Position numbers and translations under genes: made by a program
The notes under the pieces: generated by a model
Databases searched by the model: none
Seen by the model: the letters and a program-made list of their open reading frames with translations, nothing else
Told to the model about the DNA's origin: nothing
Assembly: GCA_949318235.1 (NCBI GenBank)
Contig: OX439129.1
Coordinates: 34,819,027 to 34,883,026 of the forward strand
Length of the DNA: 64,000 bases
Origin: Ecdyonurus torrentis
Taxonomy: Eukaryota > Arthropoda > Insecta > Ephemeroptera > Heptageniidae
Direction of reading: 5' to 3'
Shown: positions 38,190 through 52,336 of the stretch, one piece after another
Layout of the letters: each line of letters opens with the position of its first letter
Position numbering within the stretch: position 1 is the stretch's first letter

Positions 38190-38420
38190 TGAACTTAAGT
38201 TGAAGTCAGGTTCTTGTGCGAGGGTGGAAAAAGGGCATAGGGGATGGGGGGTTTGGTATGGGATGGGCGGAAAAGCAGAAATGAGATGGACCATTCTCAA
38301 GGGAACGTAGAGGATTCATGTAAGATGGACCTCGGGGTAACATGCTAACCAAAGTCCATCTTTTCTTGTCTCATGTGTTCCCTCATATAACGACAAACAT
38401 ACATCTCAACGTGAAACTTT
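38190..38420. other. Complex block with an imperfect hairpin
   Basis: AAGATGGAC and GTCCATCTT near 38320-38362 form a perfect 9-base stem with a loop of about 23 bases. Outer GGGAAC and GTTCCC extend the pairing, giving an imperfect hairpin of about 95-100 bases. Purine-rich G tracts precede it (38220-38280). It could be a precursor-like RNA hairpin, a decayed MITE or chance. Confidence 0.3.
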
Positions 38421-38699
38421 TTGACAGAATAAAGCTTTTGTAATACCTAAAGAAAAATACTTTTCCATCTTTTTTTGTTTTGTTGTCCTTTAAATATTAT
38501 TATAAAATATATATAATTTTATACATACATATACGAAAAATATAAATGTATTTTATTTTCTATCCCTTTTCATATTTCTGAATATTTGAAATAAAAATTC
38601 AATAATGTGGAATTTTTTTTTAGTGAACAATTTTTCATAAATATAACAAAAAATAAAGTAAATAAAAGCAATTTATTTGTAACAATGTGAATTTTGCTA

Positions 38700-38870
38700 T
38701 TGACACAAGGTAACAATGTAATATAGGCTGCAATCAGTGTCCACCTCGCGTTGCCTGCGTGCATGTGGATGATAAGTTTGAGCATACAAACATGCGGTGA
38801 GTGGCCCTTTGGGAGTGCATACCACTTCGCACCCCTTCCCCCAACCCTCATTTCTCTCACTCATTCTCTC
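38700..38870. promoter_or_regulatory. Complex island in intron 2
   Basis: Contains GTCCACCTCGCGTTGCCTGC and GCGGTGAGTGGCCCTTTGGG. Non-repetitive, CpG-containing. Candidate conserved non-coding element; no exon structure. Confidence 0.25.
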
Positions 38871-39839
38871 ACACACATGCATATTACATTCAAAACTCTA
38901 GCAATATTCCACATTTTCAAAATAAACTAATTTGATTGTAAATTTAATCTGTTTTACCACCACTCTCTCTCTCTCTCTCTCTCTCTCTAATATAATATTT
39001 TAAATTTTAAATATTGTGACGTAATTATAATGAAAATATAATGCATAAATTATTGTGAGAAATGTATTATTTATTTGTATTATACGCGTTTAATATGTTA
39101 TCGCGCATTTATATTAATAATATATATATTTTTTAATGCATAAATATTATTTTTAACAGCCCACAAAAATTATGGTACAAAAAATTAGTTAACTGTTTGA
39201 GAATGAAAGTAATATTTATTTGAAATATCACAAACTTTATTTAAAGACTTAAATACATTTTCTTTCCAAAATTAAAAGAACATTGCGGTGTATAAAAAAA
39301 ATTATTGAAGATTTAAAATATAAATTAAGAATTTTATCTTTTATTATACATTACCCCGTTTGAAAGTTTTTATTTTATTAAGAAGTGATGCAATGTTTTT
39401 TTTTAAGTGCTTTTGGCAGTATCTAATTAATAAAGTCCATTTATATTATGCAGTAATTAACTTTTATGTTATGTATAATTTAATTATATAATATAATAAA
39501 ATTATATTATGACACTCAGGTTTGAAAAAAAAAAAAAAAAAAAAAAAGGAAAATCTCTTTGAAGTTATATTTTTACGATTCTTTTTTATAGCCTTCATGC
39601 ATAATATTTATATACATATTTTCATACAATAAGTAGTATTATATATAATTTTATTAAAAATAAAATATATCATTAAGAATTCAATTTCTATGCGATAATA
39701 TTCATAATGTCAATAATGTCAATGACTTTTAAGTGCCAAAAAAAGAAGAAAAAAAGGGGGAAAAAAAAAAAAAAAAAAAAGGAGAACAGAAAAAAAGAAG
39801 AAGAAGTTTCTTAAATTGAAAAAGCAAAGAGCTGAAAAT

Positions 39840-39973
39840 GATTCTCGACACTTCAGTTTGCAAGTCTCTAGGACTTCTTTACTCATTCTATTGGCTCCAT
39901 CAAAAGCAGTGAGCGGTAATTAGAACATGTTTCTTTCCGATCTCTCAAGGTGGAGGAGCGGCGGCGGTGGCGG

Positions 39974-40009
<36 letters not shown>

Positions 40010-40083
40010 ACTCCGACTTTAATTAAACGATTTAATAACGATTTCTTCGGTGTAAAATGGGAGTTAGATAGCAGGGAAAGAGA

Positions 40084-40125
<42 letters not shown>

Positions 40126-40220
40126 TTGAGGGTTTAAAACACTGCCTACATTACGTACTGCAAGGCTGCTTGTCATTAATCTGTGAGCCGAGTTAATTAG
40201 TTTTGCTTAATAAAGTAATG
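39840..40220. promoter_or_regulatory. Island pair around GA microsatellites
   Basis: Complex sequence at 39840-39975 (GGAGGAGCGGCGGCGGTGGC) and 40130-40220 (GTGAGCCGAGTTAATTAGTT) brackets GA tracts at 39975-40008 and 40089-40123. It holds several TAAT homeodomain cores. Candidate enhancer. Confidence 0.3.
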
Positions 40221-40995
40221 ATGTGAAAGCGAAGGAAAATGTATCGTAAGGTTATAATGTAAAGTGTGTAGGTTGCCACTTATAATTTTTTTTATTATTA
40301 TTATTATATCATATATTTATATACACACTTTATAAACTTAGCGTTTCTGCGATATTAAATGTTTTATAATATAATCTAACGCTTGTATACCAAAAAGCAC
40401 TCGATGATGGTGTTTATGATATTGAGAGTGGAGGGGGGAAGGGTTTTAAGGAAATGAGTAAACCTTATTACTGCTGCTCAAGCAACTGTCTGTGAAGAGT
40501 AAACAAAGTATATAGAAAATAAACAACTGAGGTATTACATATAAACTAAATCACGTTTTATTATATAATATTGGAAATATTAATATAAATCTACACCTTG
40601 TAATGAAGACAAATTATTTAAAATTTGAGTTATTAGATTTATAAATTTTTATTAATTTTTTTATATTATTTAAAAAATAATAAAAATAATTTTCTACTTT
40701 TTAAATTATATATAATAATATATTTTTAAAAATAATATATATTTTTATTTAATTTAGATCTATAGCATAAATTGTATAATATTAAAATTTACAAATCAAA
40801 CATATATGAGGGAGTTTTGATTAAAAAAAATATTATTTAATAATAAAATATATTATATATGAAACAATAATGAAAACATGTAAGCCTATACATGTTACAA
40901 ATTGTTAATTTTGATATTATATTATACACAATGAAATCATATGTGACACCCAGTAAAAATATTTTTTAAATTATATTGTCACATTTAAAATTTTA

Positions 40996-41078
<83 letters not shown>

Positions 41079-41290
41079 TTTAGATTATTTTAAATGTGTT
41101 TATATGGTAATTGAAAAGTTTTATCACTTTAAAATACTTAATTAAAAAATGAAAAGTACGTTGGTCAGATATATAATAAGTTGTCAATACGTTGATTACA
41201 CACCTTTTTTTCTCACATGAGCTTTATTAAGTTTCTCTCTATATACAATATTATATATTTTTTCTTTCTTTTTCTACTTTATATATATAG
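40220..41290. other. A+T-rich desert with an (AT)n run
   Basis: (AT)n at 40999-41071; no gene or complex island beyond a short patch near 40390-40500. Confidence 0.6.
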
Positions 41291-41299
41291 AGAGAGAGA

Positions 41300-41850
41300 A
41301 TGAAGAAATCCCCGCGGAGCATCTTAATCTTGGCGCAATCCTGCACTGTTATCCTATATCTGAGTAGAGTCGTTGTTTTACATAGTTAACGGGCTTTTCA
41401 GCTAAGTAAACTCTTGCCATTAGTGAAACTGTTGGATTAACTTAAAAGTTTCAGATTAGGTTTGCTTTGCAGCGTGTAATCTTATTAAATTTACATATTA
41501 ATCAACGGATTTTAATTATCCTACACCCCGCGCGTAATTTACATTAATCCAATAATTGGGTTTCTCGTTAGCAATTCAAATGAGGCACTGCGTACTTTGT
41601 TTGAACAGCGAGCACGGCGGCGATGAGCAGGCAGGCGTCGCACACAACTGTAGAGCAAGCGAGAGGCACTTTTTTTTTTCATATCTCAGCGTCCGACCCT
41701 CTCTCTCTCTCTCACACACAATGTCTGTAACTTTGTGTTTCGACCAGCCTTTGTACATGCCAAGCTCTGGCTGCCAAAATCTAATGAATTCATCCTCTCG
41801 TTTTCCTCCCCCTCCCTCCTATACCCCCCTTTCATCCCTCTTATATAACA
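41300..41850. promoter_or_regulatory. Longest complex island in intron 2, candidate enhancer
   Basis: Non-repetitive sequence for about 400 bases, from ATCCCCGCGGAGCATCTTAA to AGCAAGCGAGAGGCAC. It has many homeodomain cores (TTAATC, TTAATTATCC, CATTAATCCAATAATTGG) and CAATCCTGCACTG. A CT tract and pyrimidine-rich stretch follow (41698-41840). Open frames crossing it are not conserved-looking. Enhancer function is inferred from composition and motif density. Confidence 0.4.
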
Positions 41851-42724
41851 CTTTCTGCACAGTCGGCAACAAAAGTGCAATAAGAAAAATTATAATAATA
41901 ATAATAATACAAGCAGTTCTTATATTCCACTCATTTTTAATATTACTACACTCTTTACTACTCAACTTTTTAATTTAAATGAAATTGTTATAAAATATAT
42001 TTTATATATATAAAAGAAAGAAGTTGGCAAGTTTTGTACTTTCAAGTAAATCGTGACCTTATGTTATTAACAATATAATGATTGATATCATTAATTATAA
42101 AAACTTCAATTACTTTTATTTTTATCTTTGTAATTACACTAATTTTTATGACTTATAATTGAACATTGCATAAGTTAATAAGTGAAATAAATTTTAATAC
42201 ATTATGTTAAAGTTTAAACCGTTTCAATATAATAATAACATTTGACATTTGATAAAATTAATCATAATTACCTTCTTTTTTTTCCAATTAATATTTAAGT
42301 AGTACAAAACAATTTTTTTTTGTAATGCAAAGTAATAATAATTGGGTAATGGTCTACGGTGCGCATTGTAATAATAATTATTACAATGAATATAATTTAA
42401 CTGTAAGAAAAAGAAATATGTCAAAAACAGAAAATAAATTAAAATAATAATCAATTTCACGGATCTCTTTATTTGTCTAAAATTATAATTAAAATTATAA
42501 TCATATTAAGTATGCAAAGGAAGAAAATAAAAAGAGATTTATTATATTTCAAATAACAGAAAAATAAATGTGAGTGGGTGAAAAAAGAAAAATATATTAT
42601 ATGTCCATTTTTATAAAAAGCTCATTTAAAATATATAATCAATTTCTTTAACTTAAAAATAATATTATTTTTATATTATATATTTTTATTTCTTCTTTAT
42701 AGTGGAATTGTATAAATATGCAAG

Positions 42725-42910
42725 AAGAGTGAGAACAACGACTTCTCTACTTGCTTGGCTTGCTTGCTTGTGTCCAGCTAGCCCAACATGCGGACGTGTC
42801 TTTGTGTGGCCAGTCACACATTCCAGTGGTCACTTCACTGCTTTGTGCGGCCACCTTAATTTGCTCGTGTTGCGCTGATTACGTGCTACCTTTGTGAATT
42901 AGCCATACCT
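42725..42910. promoter_or_regulatory. Candidate enhancer with a TEAD/Scalloped site
   Basis: CATTCCA at 42819-42825 matches the Scalloped/TEAD core. TTTGTGTGGCCAGTCACACA and TGCGGCCACC flank it. The island starts with a (CTTG)n stretch at about 42750-42771. Nub acts in insect wing development, where Scalloped-Vestigial is a main input, so this is a plausible but untested wing element. Confidence 0.35.
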
Positions 42911-43439
42911 ACTCTCTCTCATTCTCTTTTGTTGTTTTGTTTTGTAGTTACCATACTTAAAAATGTTTACTTATACACGTCATATATGGATAGAATTACG
43001 ATATTCATTAAAACACGTCTAATCTACTTATTTTATAGAAAATCATAACATATTTAAGCAATAATTATGTAAATATGATAGTTTTAATATTTTAGGTAGT
43101 TTTTAATTGAGTGCTTAACTTATAAATGCCTTGAAATATGATATTTTTGTTTTCTTCCATTTGATTAACATTGCAGCCGCGGTCATATTGTCCGACGGGT
43201 TGCATGCAATTCAGGATACATTATTGTTAGAAACTCGCTATAGTTTTTTAATGCGTATAAACATAGTATAGTAAAGCAACTTTTATAATAAAAGACACAT
43301 TTTTCAACATCTAATAATGAGTATAATTTTTTTTATATTAAATGAAACATTCTTATGATGAACACTTGCAGTGTGCAACGTCATACTATGATATACTTTA
43401 GTACAACAATAGCAAGTGGCTGTTTTTAAAACTCTCTAA

Positions 43440-43760
43440 CCCTTTTATCCTGTGTCGTCGTCATCATCATGGTATATGTATATCATGTCGAGGGTAGCGG
43501 GTACTCTTATAGCTTTCGTAACCCTCCTCCCTCCATCTCTCTTTACCCACCCACCTACCCTTGTAGTATACCTACCTACCTACCCATGCCCTTGCCTTGG
43601 CTGATGCATTGTGCACGGGTCCTCGCGAGAGAACGACATGAAAAAGACTGAAGCGACAAGAGCGAGCGACTCATTCGCGGAAGTGGTGATTTCCCCTGCC
43701 CCGTAAAGCTGCGGGCAAAAGTGTGACGTCATCATCTTCTTACCTCGCCCTACAAAACTT
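43440..43760. promoter_or_regulatory. GC-richer island with a CRE palindrome
   Basis: Contains CCTCGCGAGAGAACG near 43621-43635, CATTCGCGGAAGTGGTGATT and a perfect TGACGTCA at 43724-43731, with (CCTA)n-like repeats at 43555-43590. A 60-codon open frame here is Pro/Tyr-rich and unconvincing. A (CTTG)n stretch follows at 43781-43797. Confidence 0.35.
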
Positions 43761-43939
43761 CACATAATAACCCTTACTTGCTTGCTTGCATGCTGTACTA
43801 ACACGAGGAAAAATAAGTGCCTACTTTTCGAGTCTCATTTTCTCTTTTGACGCTTTGTTTTACATACCTTCATCCTACTCCCCCTTCCATTCGTCCCGTA
43901 AGTTTTTATTCTTAACTTTGGCGCTTCTTACTTTTATTT

Positions 43940-45898
43940 TTTCACATTTAATATAAATAAGTTTATATGTACGAGGAAATGAGCTGTTTCCCAAACAAAA
44001 TCTAGTATTCATAATGTTATAAATAATGTTCAAACCTAAGTCCATTAAAAAAAAAAGTAACTTGCTGGGAAAAATAAAAGAAAAGAAAAAAAAAAAGTGA
44101 AAAACATAAAAAAAAAGAGAGAGAAAGAAAATACAAATTTTTATAGCTAAAAATTTTTGATGTAAGCAAACGACTTGTACATAAAATTTTATATCTAAAA
44201 CATATGAAAGTGAGTCACTTTTATGGCAATATATTTTTATGTCTCCAGTTAAAAAAATTGTGAGGTGTATATTACGGTCAAAAGCTATATAAACATCTCA
44301 AACGGACATTTTTTTCTCTTGCTTTTCAGTTATATTTTAAAAAGCTACAAAACCATCAGGTAGCAAGAAGATGCATTGCAATTTTTTTATAGACATCAAA
44401 CGAGAAAAATATACATATACTGGGAATATTAAGTATGTATAAAGTATAAACACAACTCTACTCTTATATGTACTACTTCTACTACTGCTATATATAAATA
44501 TAAAATAAACTAAAGAGATAAATTAGGTAGAAAAAAAATATATATGAAAATTTGCTTTGGTTTTATATTTTTCATAAAAAAAAATTATATATCAACAACT
44601 ATACAGCAGTAATTAGCAGAAATGAGATGAAGGCTTTAATAGAGAAAATTACTGGTAAAATGTTTTAGCAAACATATATTTTTTTTTAATATACTTCTAA
44701 GTTTAATCATTTTTATCACTTTTTCATAGTAGAATAAATAAGATCGTCGCTTGACTTTATTATTATTTTTTTAAACATAATATAAGACAGATTATTATTA
44801 ATATAAGAATTATATTATAGAAAGTCTAAAATATAACAGCAATCATTAATTAAGTTTTAATGAAGGCCAAATATTATTAAATTTACATAATTAATTTTCT
44901 TATTTTTCAATAACAAAAATTAAAATATTTAATTATTTTATGGTCATTTAAATCCTGTCACTAACAGAAAATAAGTTAAATTACTTTAATATAATAACTG
45001 TAATTAAAGTTATAATATTATAAAATGCATCAAAAAAAAAAAAAAAAGAAACTTTCATATTATAATATATCATTATATTTATGTATATTAGATGTGATAA
45101 AAAAAAAAGAAGAAAAAGAAGTTTAGTAGCTGCGTACGCAACGAAGCGTAAGTGTAGCTGTGACTGACAGGCTTGACTCCTCTTTTACACTGATTTTCTG
45201 CCCATCATAAGCAGTAATATTCGTAAAATTATATGTGTATACAGATACGTAATAACCTTTCTCCCTTTCTCACATTTACGTACACAGAACTTTTAACTCG
45301 TTCAAATAAGTTCACGCATCAGTAATCTTGATGGTCAAGTATGGTGCTACGTAACGTAATGTCTCCTTTACTCTTTATACCTTTAATTGGCATATACGTA
45401 TATATAAATTTTGCAAGAATTATCAAAAATAATATAAAACACATAACACTTAAATAAAATTAAATAATTTTTTAACTAGGTGGATACATTTTTTTTTTTC
45501 AAGATAAGGACATAAAAAATATATTATATACTAAAAACCGGTATTTTTCATGTATTAAAAATAATGATATGAAAATATTTTATAATGTTTTGTATATTAC
45601 ATACATATATCTATAGCTTCCCTACTGCTTATTCACTTCATATTATATAGTGTCAATTTAAACTCAACTTTATTAGATTATGTTATTTATAATTAATCAT
45701 GTCAAATTATAAACGTAAAATATATTTCTATTAAAATGTATATATCATATGTTCAATGTATAAAATATAATATAACGTTACTTTCGTTATATATAGTTAA
45801 TTAATATATGTCAATACATAGTAAATATTAAATTATTATTATTATAAATCTGACACTTAAAAAATTATACAACTTTTTGAATTACAGAACTCAAAAAG

Positions 45899-45980
<82 letters not shown>

Positions 45981-46769
45981 CACTCACGCACACACAGACA
46001 CACAGTTCTTATTATGCTATTTTAAATATTTATATTTATGTGGTAATTTCTCTTTAAAAAAAATAGCATTACGAGCAAAAAGCTAGTCAAATATACCAAA
46101 ATTTTCACTTCGTCGTTTGGTCTACTGTAACATGATAAACTTTGTAGATGTTTAAATACAAAAAATAAAAAAAAAGAAAAAAGAAAGAAAAAGAGGAAAA
46201 AGTAAATTAGAATTAAGTTAGGCTGACATCACACGATTATATGTATAAAATTTTTCAACGAAGCAAATTAGTGCACATTAGTATTAAATACACGGCTGGC
46301 ATAGTTTTATTTCAAACTTGATGATGCTTTTGTTTTTGTGAAGTGAATCAGGGGAAAAAAAACAGACGAAAAGAAGGGTAAAAAAAAAAGTAGAGAGAGA
46401 GAGAGAGAGAGTTGCCGCAATAAAAACGAGAAGTGTGTATATACTATATATAGAAGAAAATCTTTTGGATTGCAAAGTTTTAACACACAGTATAAGAGGA
46501 GGGGGAGGGGGTTAAAACAGCAATTTTTTACACAACTACCCCAAAGTATTTAAGAATTCGTAACACGCATAGACTACAAAACCAATAAACGAAGACAAAT
46601 ACTGTGTTGAGGAAGAGAAGACACGCGGATCTATTAGAAATTAGGCTTTGACTTTTTAGACAAAAACAAAACACACACACATACATACACATTTTCACTC
46701 GCTAATACTATCATGCGTTTTATATATATAAAATAAATTTTACCGCAAGATAAAATTTAGATATAATAT

Positions 46770-46817
<48 letters not shown>

Positions 46818-47241
46818 CAATGTGTATATAATAATAATATAATATTTAAACATTAACAAATTAATAGAATAATATACATAAATATATTTATATATTATTA
46901 TTCTCGCGAGAGGAGAAAACAAAAACCCCATGACTCACATCAAACATAGTTTTATTCATCAACAACAGTAACAACGAAACACACAAGGCAATCACTGTTA
47001 TGAACAACTCAAAACTGTTGTTTAATCGCATGTTTGCTGTTTTTGATTTTTGAAAAAGTCATTTATTTAACTTGCTATACAATTATATTAAATTGATATT
47101 ATACCCAGAGTTTTCATATATAAAACTAACTAAAACGAGTCCTCTATAAACATGTAAATATAAAATAATATTTCATGTAGTTGATTACCAATATTTGAAT
47201 ATGACTCTCAAAGGAAACAATGTCACAAACTAACAGAGGGC

Positions 47242-47311
<70 letters not shown>

Positions 47312-47650
47312 ACAAATAAATGTTGTTTAATAATATGCGAGAGAGGTGATAAGAGTGCGGGTTTATATATATTCTATTTTATATTATATAATAATAATAT
47401 AATATACTATACATATACTTTTTTTAATGGTTTTGATTGAAAATGCATTTTAAATTGGAATTTAAATTTTAATGTTATGTAATTGTCTATTCAAAATTGT
47501 ATGTCACATTTATGTATTAAATAAACAACAACAACAAAAAAAAACAGTGATTGGATAAAAATTAAATTTTATTGCTTATTGATAAAATAAATAATTACAA
47601 AACAAAAAGCAAATAATAATAATAACACCAAAAAAAAAAGGTGTGTATTG

Positions 47651-47706
<56 letters not shown>

Positions 47707-49187
47707 TTTCTAAAATATATTATAAAACTAAGCTTTGAAAAAGTTTGTATTTTTATTTATTTATTTATTTTTTTCGTTACAACATGTCGCAGTTTAATGT
47801 GTGGTTAAAACTTGTACAGATTAATCAAGTAAGCAAAACGTTCGTTCTTTCTTCCTTAACTTATATACAACGTGAGTGGCATGTAATTAGTAAAATTAAA
47901 CTTGGTTACAAACATTACATTAACTTTTTTTTTTTTTCTTTATTTCATCCTTTCTACATATGCAACTAAATGTGCAGTCTTGTAATGCGGGTTTACAAAA
48001 TAATATAAGGCTCTGTTAACTATACATACTATAAAATATAATACATTGTTGTTAAAAAAATATAGCCTTTAGCAATGCGCGTGAATATATACCGAGTATA
48101 AAAACACCTAAAGCAATGCAACCTTTCTATTGTTGTTACGTTATACCTTGTTACAATACGACGACTCCTAGGTAGATATGTATGTATGATGAAAAACAAT
48201 GATTTATAATTTATGTTGTTAATTATGAATATAAGCTTACAATATCATGATATAATGTACTTTTTTATACATACAAAGGTTAAAAATTTACTTCAATTTT
48301 TAAATAAACACGTTCTATACGTCTTAAATTTGGTATTTTTTTTTCTCGATACTTGAATTAATACTCGTTAATTCATTTTATTTTATTATGATGAAAAAAA
48401 AAAATTTAATAAAATTTTAATTTATTTATTATTCTTTCATTTAAAATTATGTATGTGGTAAACAGGGAAAAAATTTGAGTTTAATTTAAATATTAATGCT
48501 GATTATAAATTATAAAAAATGAACACATTTTCCACTTACTTCTTGGTATTAATTTAAACCACATACTCACATTTTTATCCCCTCACTAAATATATAAAAA
48601 AAAATGTTACACTACAAAAGCCACGATATTACCATTTGATTGATTGATTGATTCACATATAAAATTTTTATAACATGTGATGCGTTATAAGCATCTAAAT
48701 GTTGAGTATAATAAAAAAAAAAAAAAATTCAGTGGTAAACACATTTCAATTTACCTCTAAACTTTTGTACGTAACCCATGCACAATGATATTAGCTATTA
48801 CCAAGCCTATATGTGGTTAAAAAATTATATTTATACACACTTTTTTTTTTTTTTTACATATAATAATATATTTTTTTGTTATAATTAAAAAAAGGTGAGT
48901 TTTACTACCAGTAACTGCCAATTTATGTACAAATAATAATTATAATAATAAAAAAATATATATATATATATATTTGACAGACATGCTTGGTTCCCACATT
49001 TTATATGAATAAACATAAGCAAGCCACATACTCACTCACATATTATACTCACACATACGGCACGTTTATGTTTCAATGAGGATGAGACATACGGTATTAT
49101 CATCATATTATATTTTATATATTTAATATATAATATAAAAGCACAGGGATTTTGTCCCATCCTAACAACTAAATATATACGCACGTG

Positions 49188-49247
<60 letters not shown>

Positions 49248-49490
49248 CGACATATTTTATATAATATTATGTATATTATAATAATAATAATAATAATAAT
49301 AATACATTTTGTGTTTTGTTATATATTTCAACCCCCGCAAGCTTTTCATACATCGTGATGTGTCATATCAAAATTAAAAACTACAATTCTTCTATTATAT
49401 TTTTTAACATTATTGTATTAATATTCTAAAATGGAACTGTTCTCTCATTATCTTTTGTTCTCATGACTCCCTACATTTGATCCCCTAGTT
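43940..49490. other. A+T-rich intronic desert with (AT)n runs
   Basis: (AT)n at 45901-45974, about 46773-46810, 47244-47309, 47657-47700 and a compound (AT)-(GT) at about 49190-49243. Exceptions to the simple background are 45128-45200 (a shared palindromic motif), a TCTCGCGAGA word at 46902-46911 and short complex patches. No gene. Confidence 0.6.
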
Positions 49491-49493
<3 letters not shown>

Positions 49494-49542
<49 letters not shown>

Positions 49543-49660
49543 TGCTCTCACTCTCGCCTCAGGGTGATGCTCATGTTTGACACTTGCGAGCATAATTAAA
49601 AGAAAACAACTCGCACTGAGTCACTCAAGTGACTTGATAAAGGCGCGTCTCTAAAGAATG
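49494..49660. repeat. CT microsatellite followed by a complex patch
   Basis: CT tract at 49494-49542 with interruptions, then about 110 bases of complex sequence (TTGACACTTGCGAGCATAAT and AAAGGCGCGTCTCT). Confidence 0.7.
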
Positions 49661-49887
49661 GAACAAATCATAATAATTTTTTTTATACCACACTTCTATG
49701 AATAAAAAATAACAGAAAAAAATAATAAACTTATGGACTTTCCATTATTAGCTTAACTTTTAGATAAAAAGAAAAACATATATATATTGTAAAAGACAAA
49801 AAAAGCTCAGTTTTATACATTTTGGCGTTAAAATTTTAATAAAAACATTGGTATAAAAAATAACCTTTTATAGAAATGAAATAAACT

Positions 49888-49925
<38 letters not shown>

Positions 49926-51105
49926 TAGTAGGTATAAAAATATTAATCAGTTAAGATCACAAATACCAGGTTCAAAATTTTGCAATACCCACAATGAGTT
50001 CGCCAAATTTTTATATCAATACAAAATTGAACAATTTTTCACAAACACTTTGGAAAAAAGGAGTATTGAAGTCGATCAACAATTATATTTTTTAACAGCT
50101 TTATTAAAAATTAAATATTCTTATTTTAATTTTTTTAAATTAGCATTTTTAAATAAAAAAAAAACGACATTACAAATTTCGATTAAAAAAAAGAGTATAA
50201 TATAAAAGATTATGAATTTTCATGAAGTAAGGAAAAAAATTAATATTAATCATTTATGCAAGAAACATGAACTGGACGAGTTTAATCAAAGCAATTTCGT
50301 TATGAAAAAATGAGAAAGAAAAAAAAAGAGAGAGAGAGAGAGAGAAAAACACGCTGAAATTATTAAATTATAAAAAATTAGTAATGTAAATTTAAAAAAA
50401 TTGATTAATATATATATGAAAAATGAAATTTAAATTGTATAACATTATTTTATATAAAAAAAGTTGTTTAATCCTCTATTAATAAAAGCGAGCGGGTCAG
50501 TCATTTAAAAAGTTTTTGTTTGATTTATTATTTTTTAGGCAATATATTTTTGTACGATGATGAAGCACCGCGTCCATGGTGCCACGTATAAACATGTCCA
50601 CTAACAAAATGTATTATTTATTATTGAATTCGCAACAAATTCTAAAGAGTAAAATATTTAATTTCTATAGGGACTATAATATAGAATATTATAAATATAT
50701 ATACATATATACATACAGTATGTATATATATATATACATATATTATATATTTAACATTGTGATATACATGAATAAAAAAAAGTAAAAAAAATACGCAAGC
50801 ATTTTTTTAATATATATATTTTGTTACACCATATATACACCAGTGGCTATTTATTTCCCTATGAATGTTTCTTCTTCAATAAAAATATATACATATCTAT
50901 GTTGCATGGTCTTTAAGACTGCTGGGAAATGTAACACATGCATGTATTTTAAAAGAAAAAGAACAAGACGAAGCGAAAAAAAAAAAAAAAAAAAAAAAAA
51001 GTGAGAGTGGTCTCTTGGGAGGTTTAAAAAAAAGCCTCTAAGTCGCCACATTTAATCCAGAGTATAGGCTTTTGTCCCTGGTGTCCACTCAGCGACACCC
51101 ATCTC

Positions 51106-51253
<148 letters not shown>

Positions 51254-52118
51254 ACTCACTCACTTTTACACTCACACTCTCTCACTCTAACTGGGATATA
51301 TAGGCGGCTATCCAAAAAGTCAGTGTTTTTATTTCTCCAACGCGAGTCACTTGGGCAAAAGTAGTATTTTCTCCCCAAATCCCTCCCTTTCTCTCACACT
51401 CACGATATATGCAGATGCTGGCAACCCTCGGGCAAACTTTACTTGTGATGTGACACCAAGCTTTTTTAAACTATTTTTTTCTTTCTTTTTTTTTTTTTTT
51501 TTCTTTTTTTTTTTTTTTACTGTCCATATAAAAACGTTTGCTAAAAAGACATAACATGGGCATGAACTTTGAGTCACACACAAGCTTTATATGGATGGGG
51601 GAGGAAAAAAGAGGAAAAGTGGGAAAATGAAATTGAGTGCAGAGCGAAAATGTAGCTATGAATAACTGACCCTTCTTACATATACATATAAAGGATGATA
51701 AAGGCAAATTGTATATAAGGGGGACTAAAATATAAACTGTAAAAAAAAAAAAAAAATACAAAAAATACAAAAAATACAAAAAAATACAAAAAAGAAATGA
51801 AATTTTTGTAAATGTGTTTTTATGTCTTAAAATTTATTTTCAATGTAATTCAACTTAATTTCCCTTTTTTGTTATATAAGAATACAATTTACAATTGCCT
51901 TAAACCTAAATTTATTATGTAACTTTTACTGTGATTGAGTGTATATATATAGTTGAGATTTTTTACATGCATTAAAGTCAATGTATAAAACAAAGAGATG
52001 TAACTTTTTTTTCCCTATATATCTCCCCCTTGACTCAATATTGATCGTATTTTGTTTTTGAAAAGTTTTGTCAAGTGAGTGACCACTACAGTTACAAAAA
52101 GCAAGAAACAAAAAACTC

Positions 52119-52135
52119 AATAAAGTTTTTGTTTC

Positions 52136-52174
<39 letters not shown>
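52119..52174 (+). other. Retroposon-like 3' end: AATAAA followed by A36
   Basis: AATAAA at 52119-52124 is followed 14 bases later by an unbroken run of 36 A (52139-52174). The spacing is that of a genuine cleavage and polyadenylation event copied back into the genome. Sequence upstream to about 51950 is moderately complex. I could not identify a source gene or a flanking duplication, so a chance A run remains possible. Confidence 0.35.
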
Positions 52175-52176
<2 letters not shown>

Positions 52177-52245
52177 TGTTAAAATAATATTATTATCCTC
52201 TATATTATAAAACTCTTACAATATATTATTGAATAATAAAATAAC

Positions 52246-52249
<4 letters not shown>

Positions 52250-52330
<81 letters not shown>
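52250..52330. repeat. (AT)n microsatellite
   Basis: About 80 bases of uninterrupted AT. Confidence 0.95.

Positions 52331-52336
<6 letters not shown>

Noticed and set aside
41556..41978. 140-codon + strand frame over the large island
   Set aside because: It runs through a CT tract and homopolymers, has no conserved motif, and the island is better explained as non-coding.
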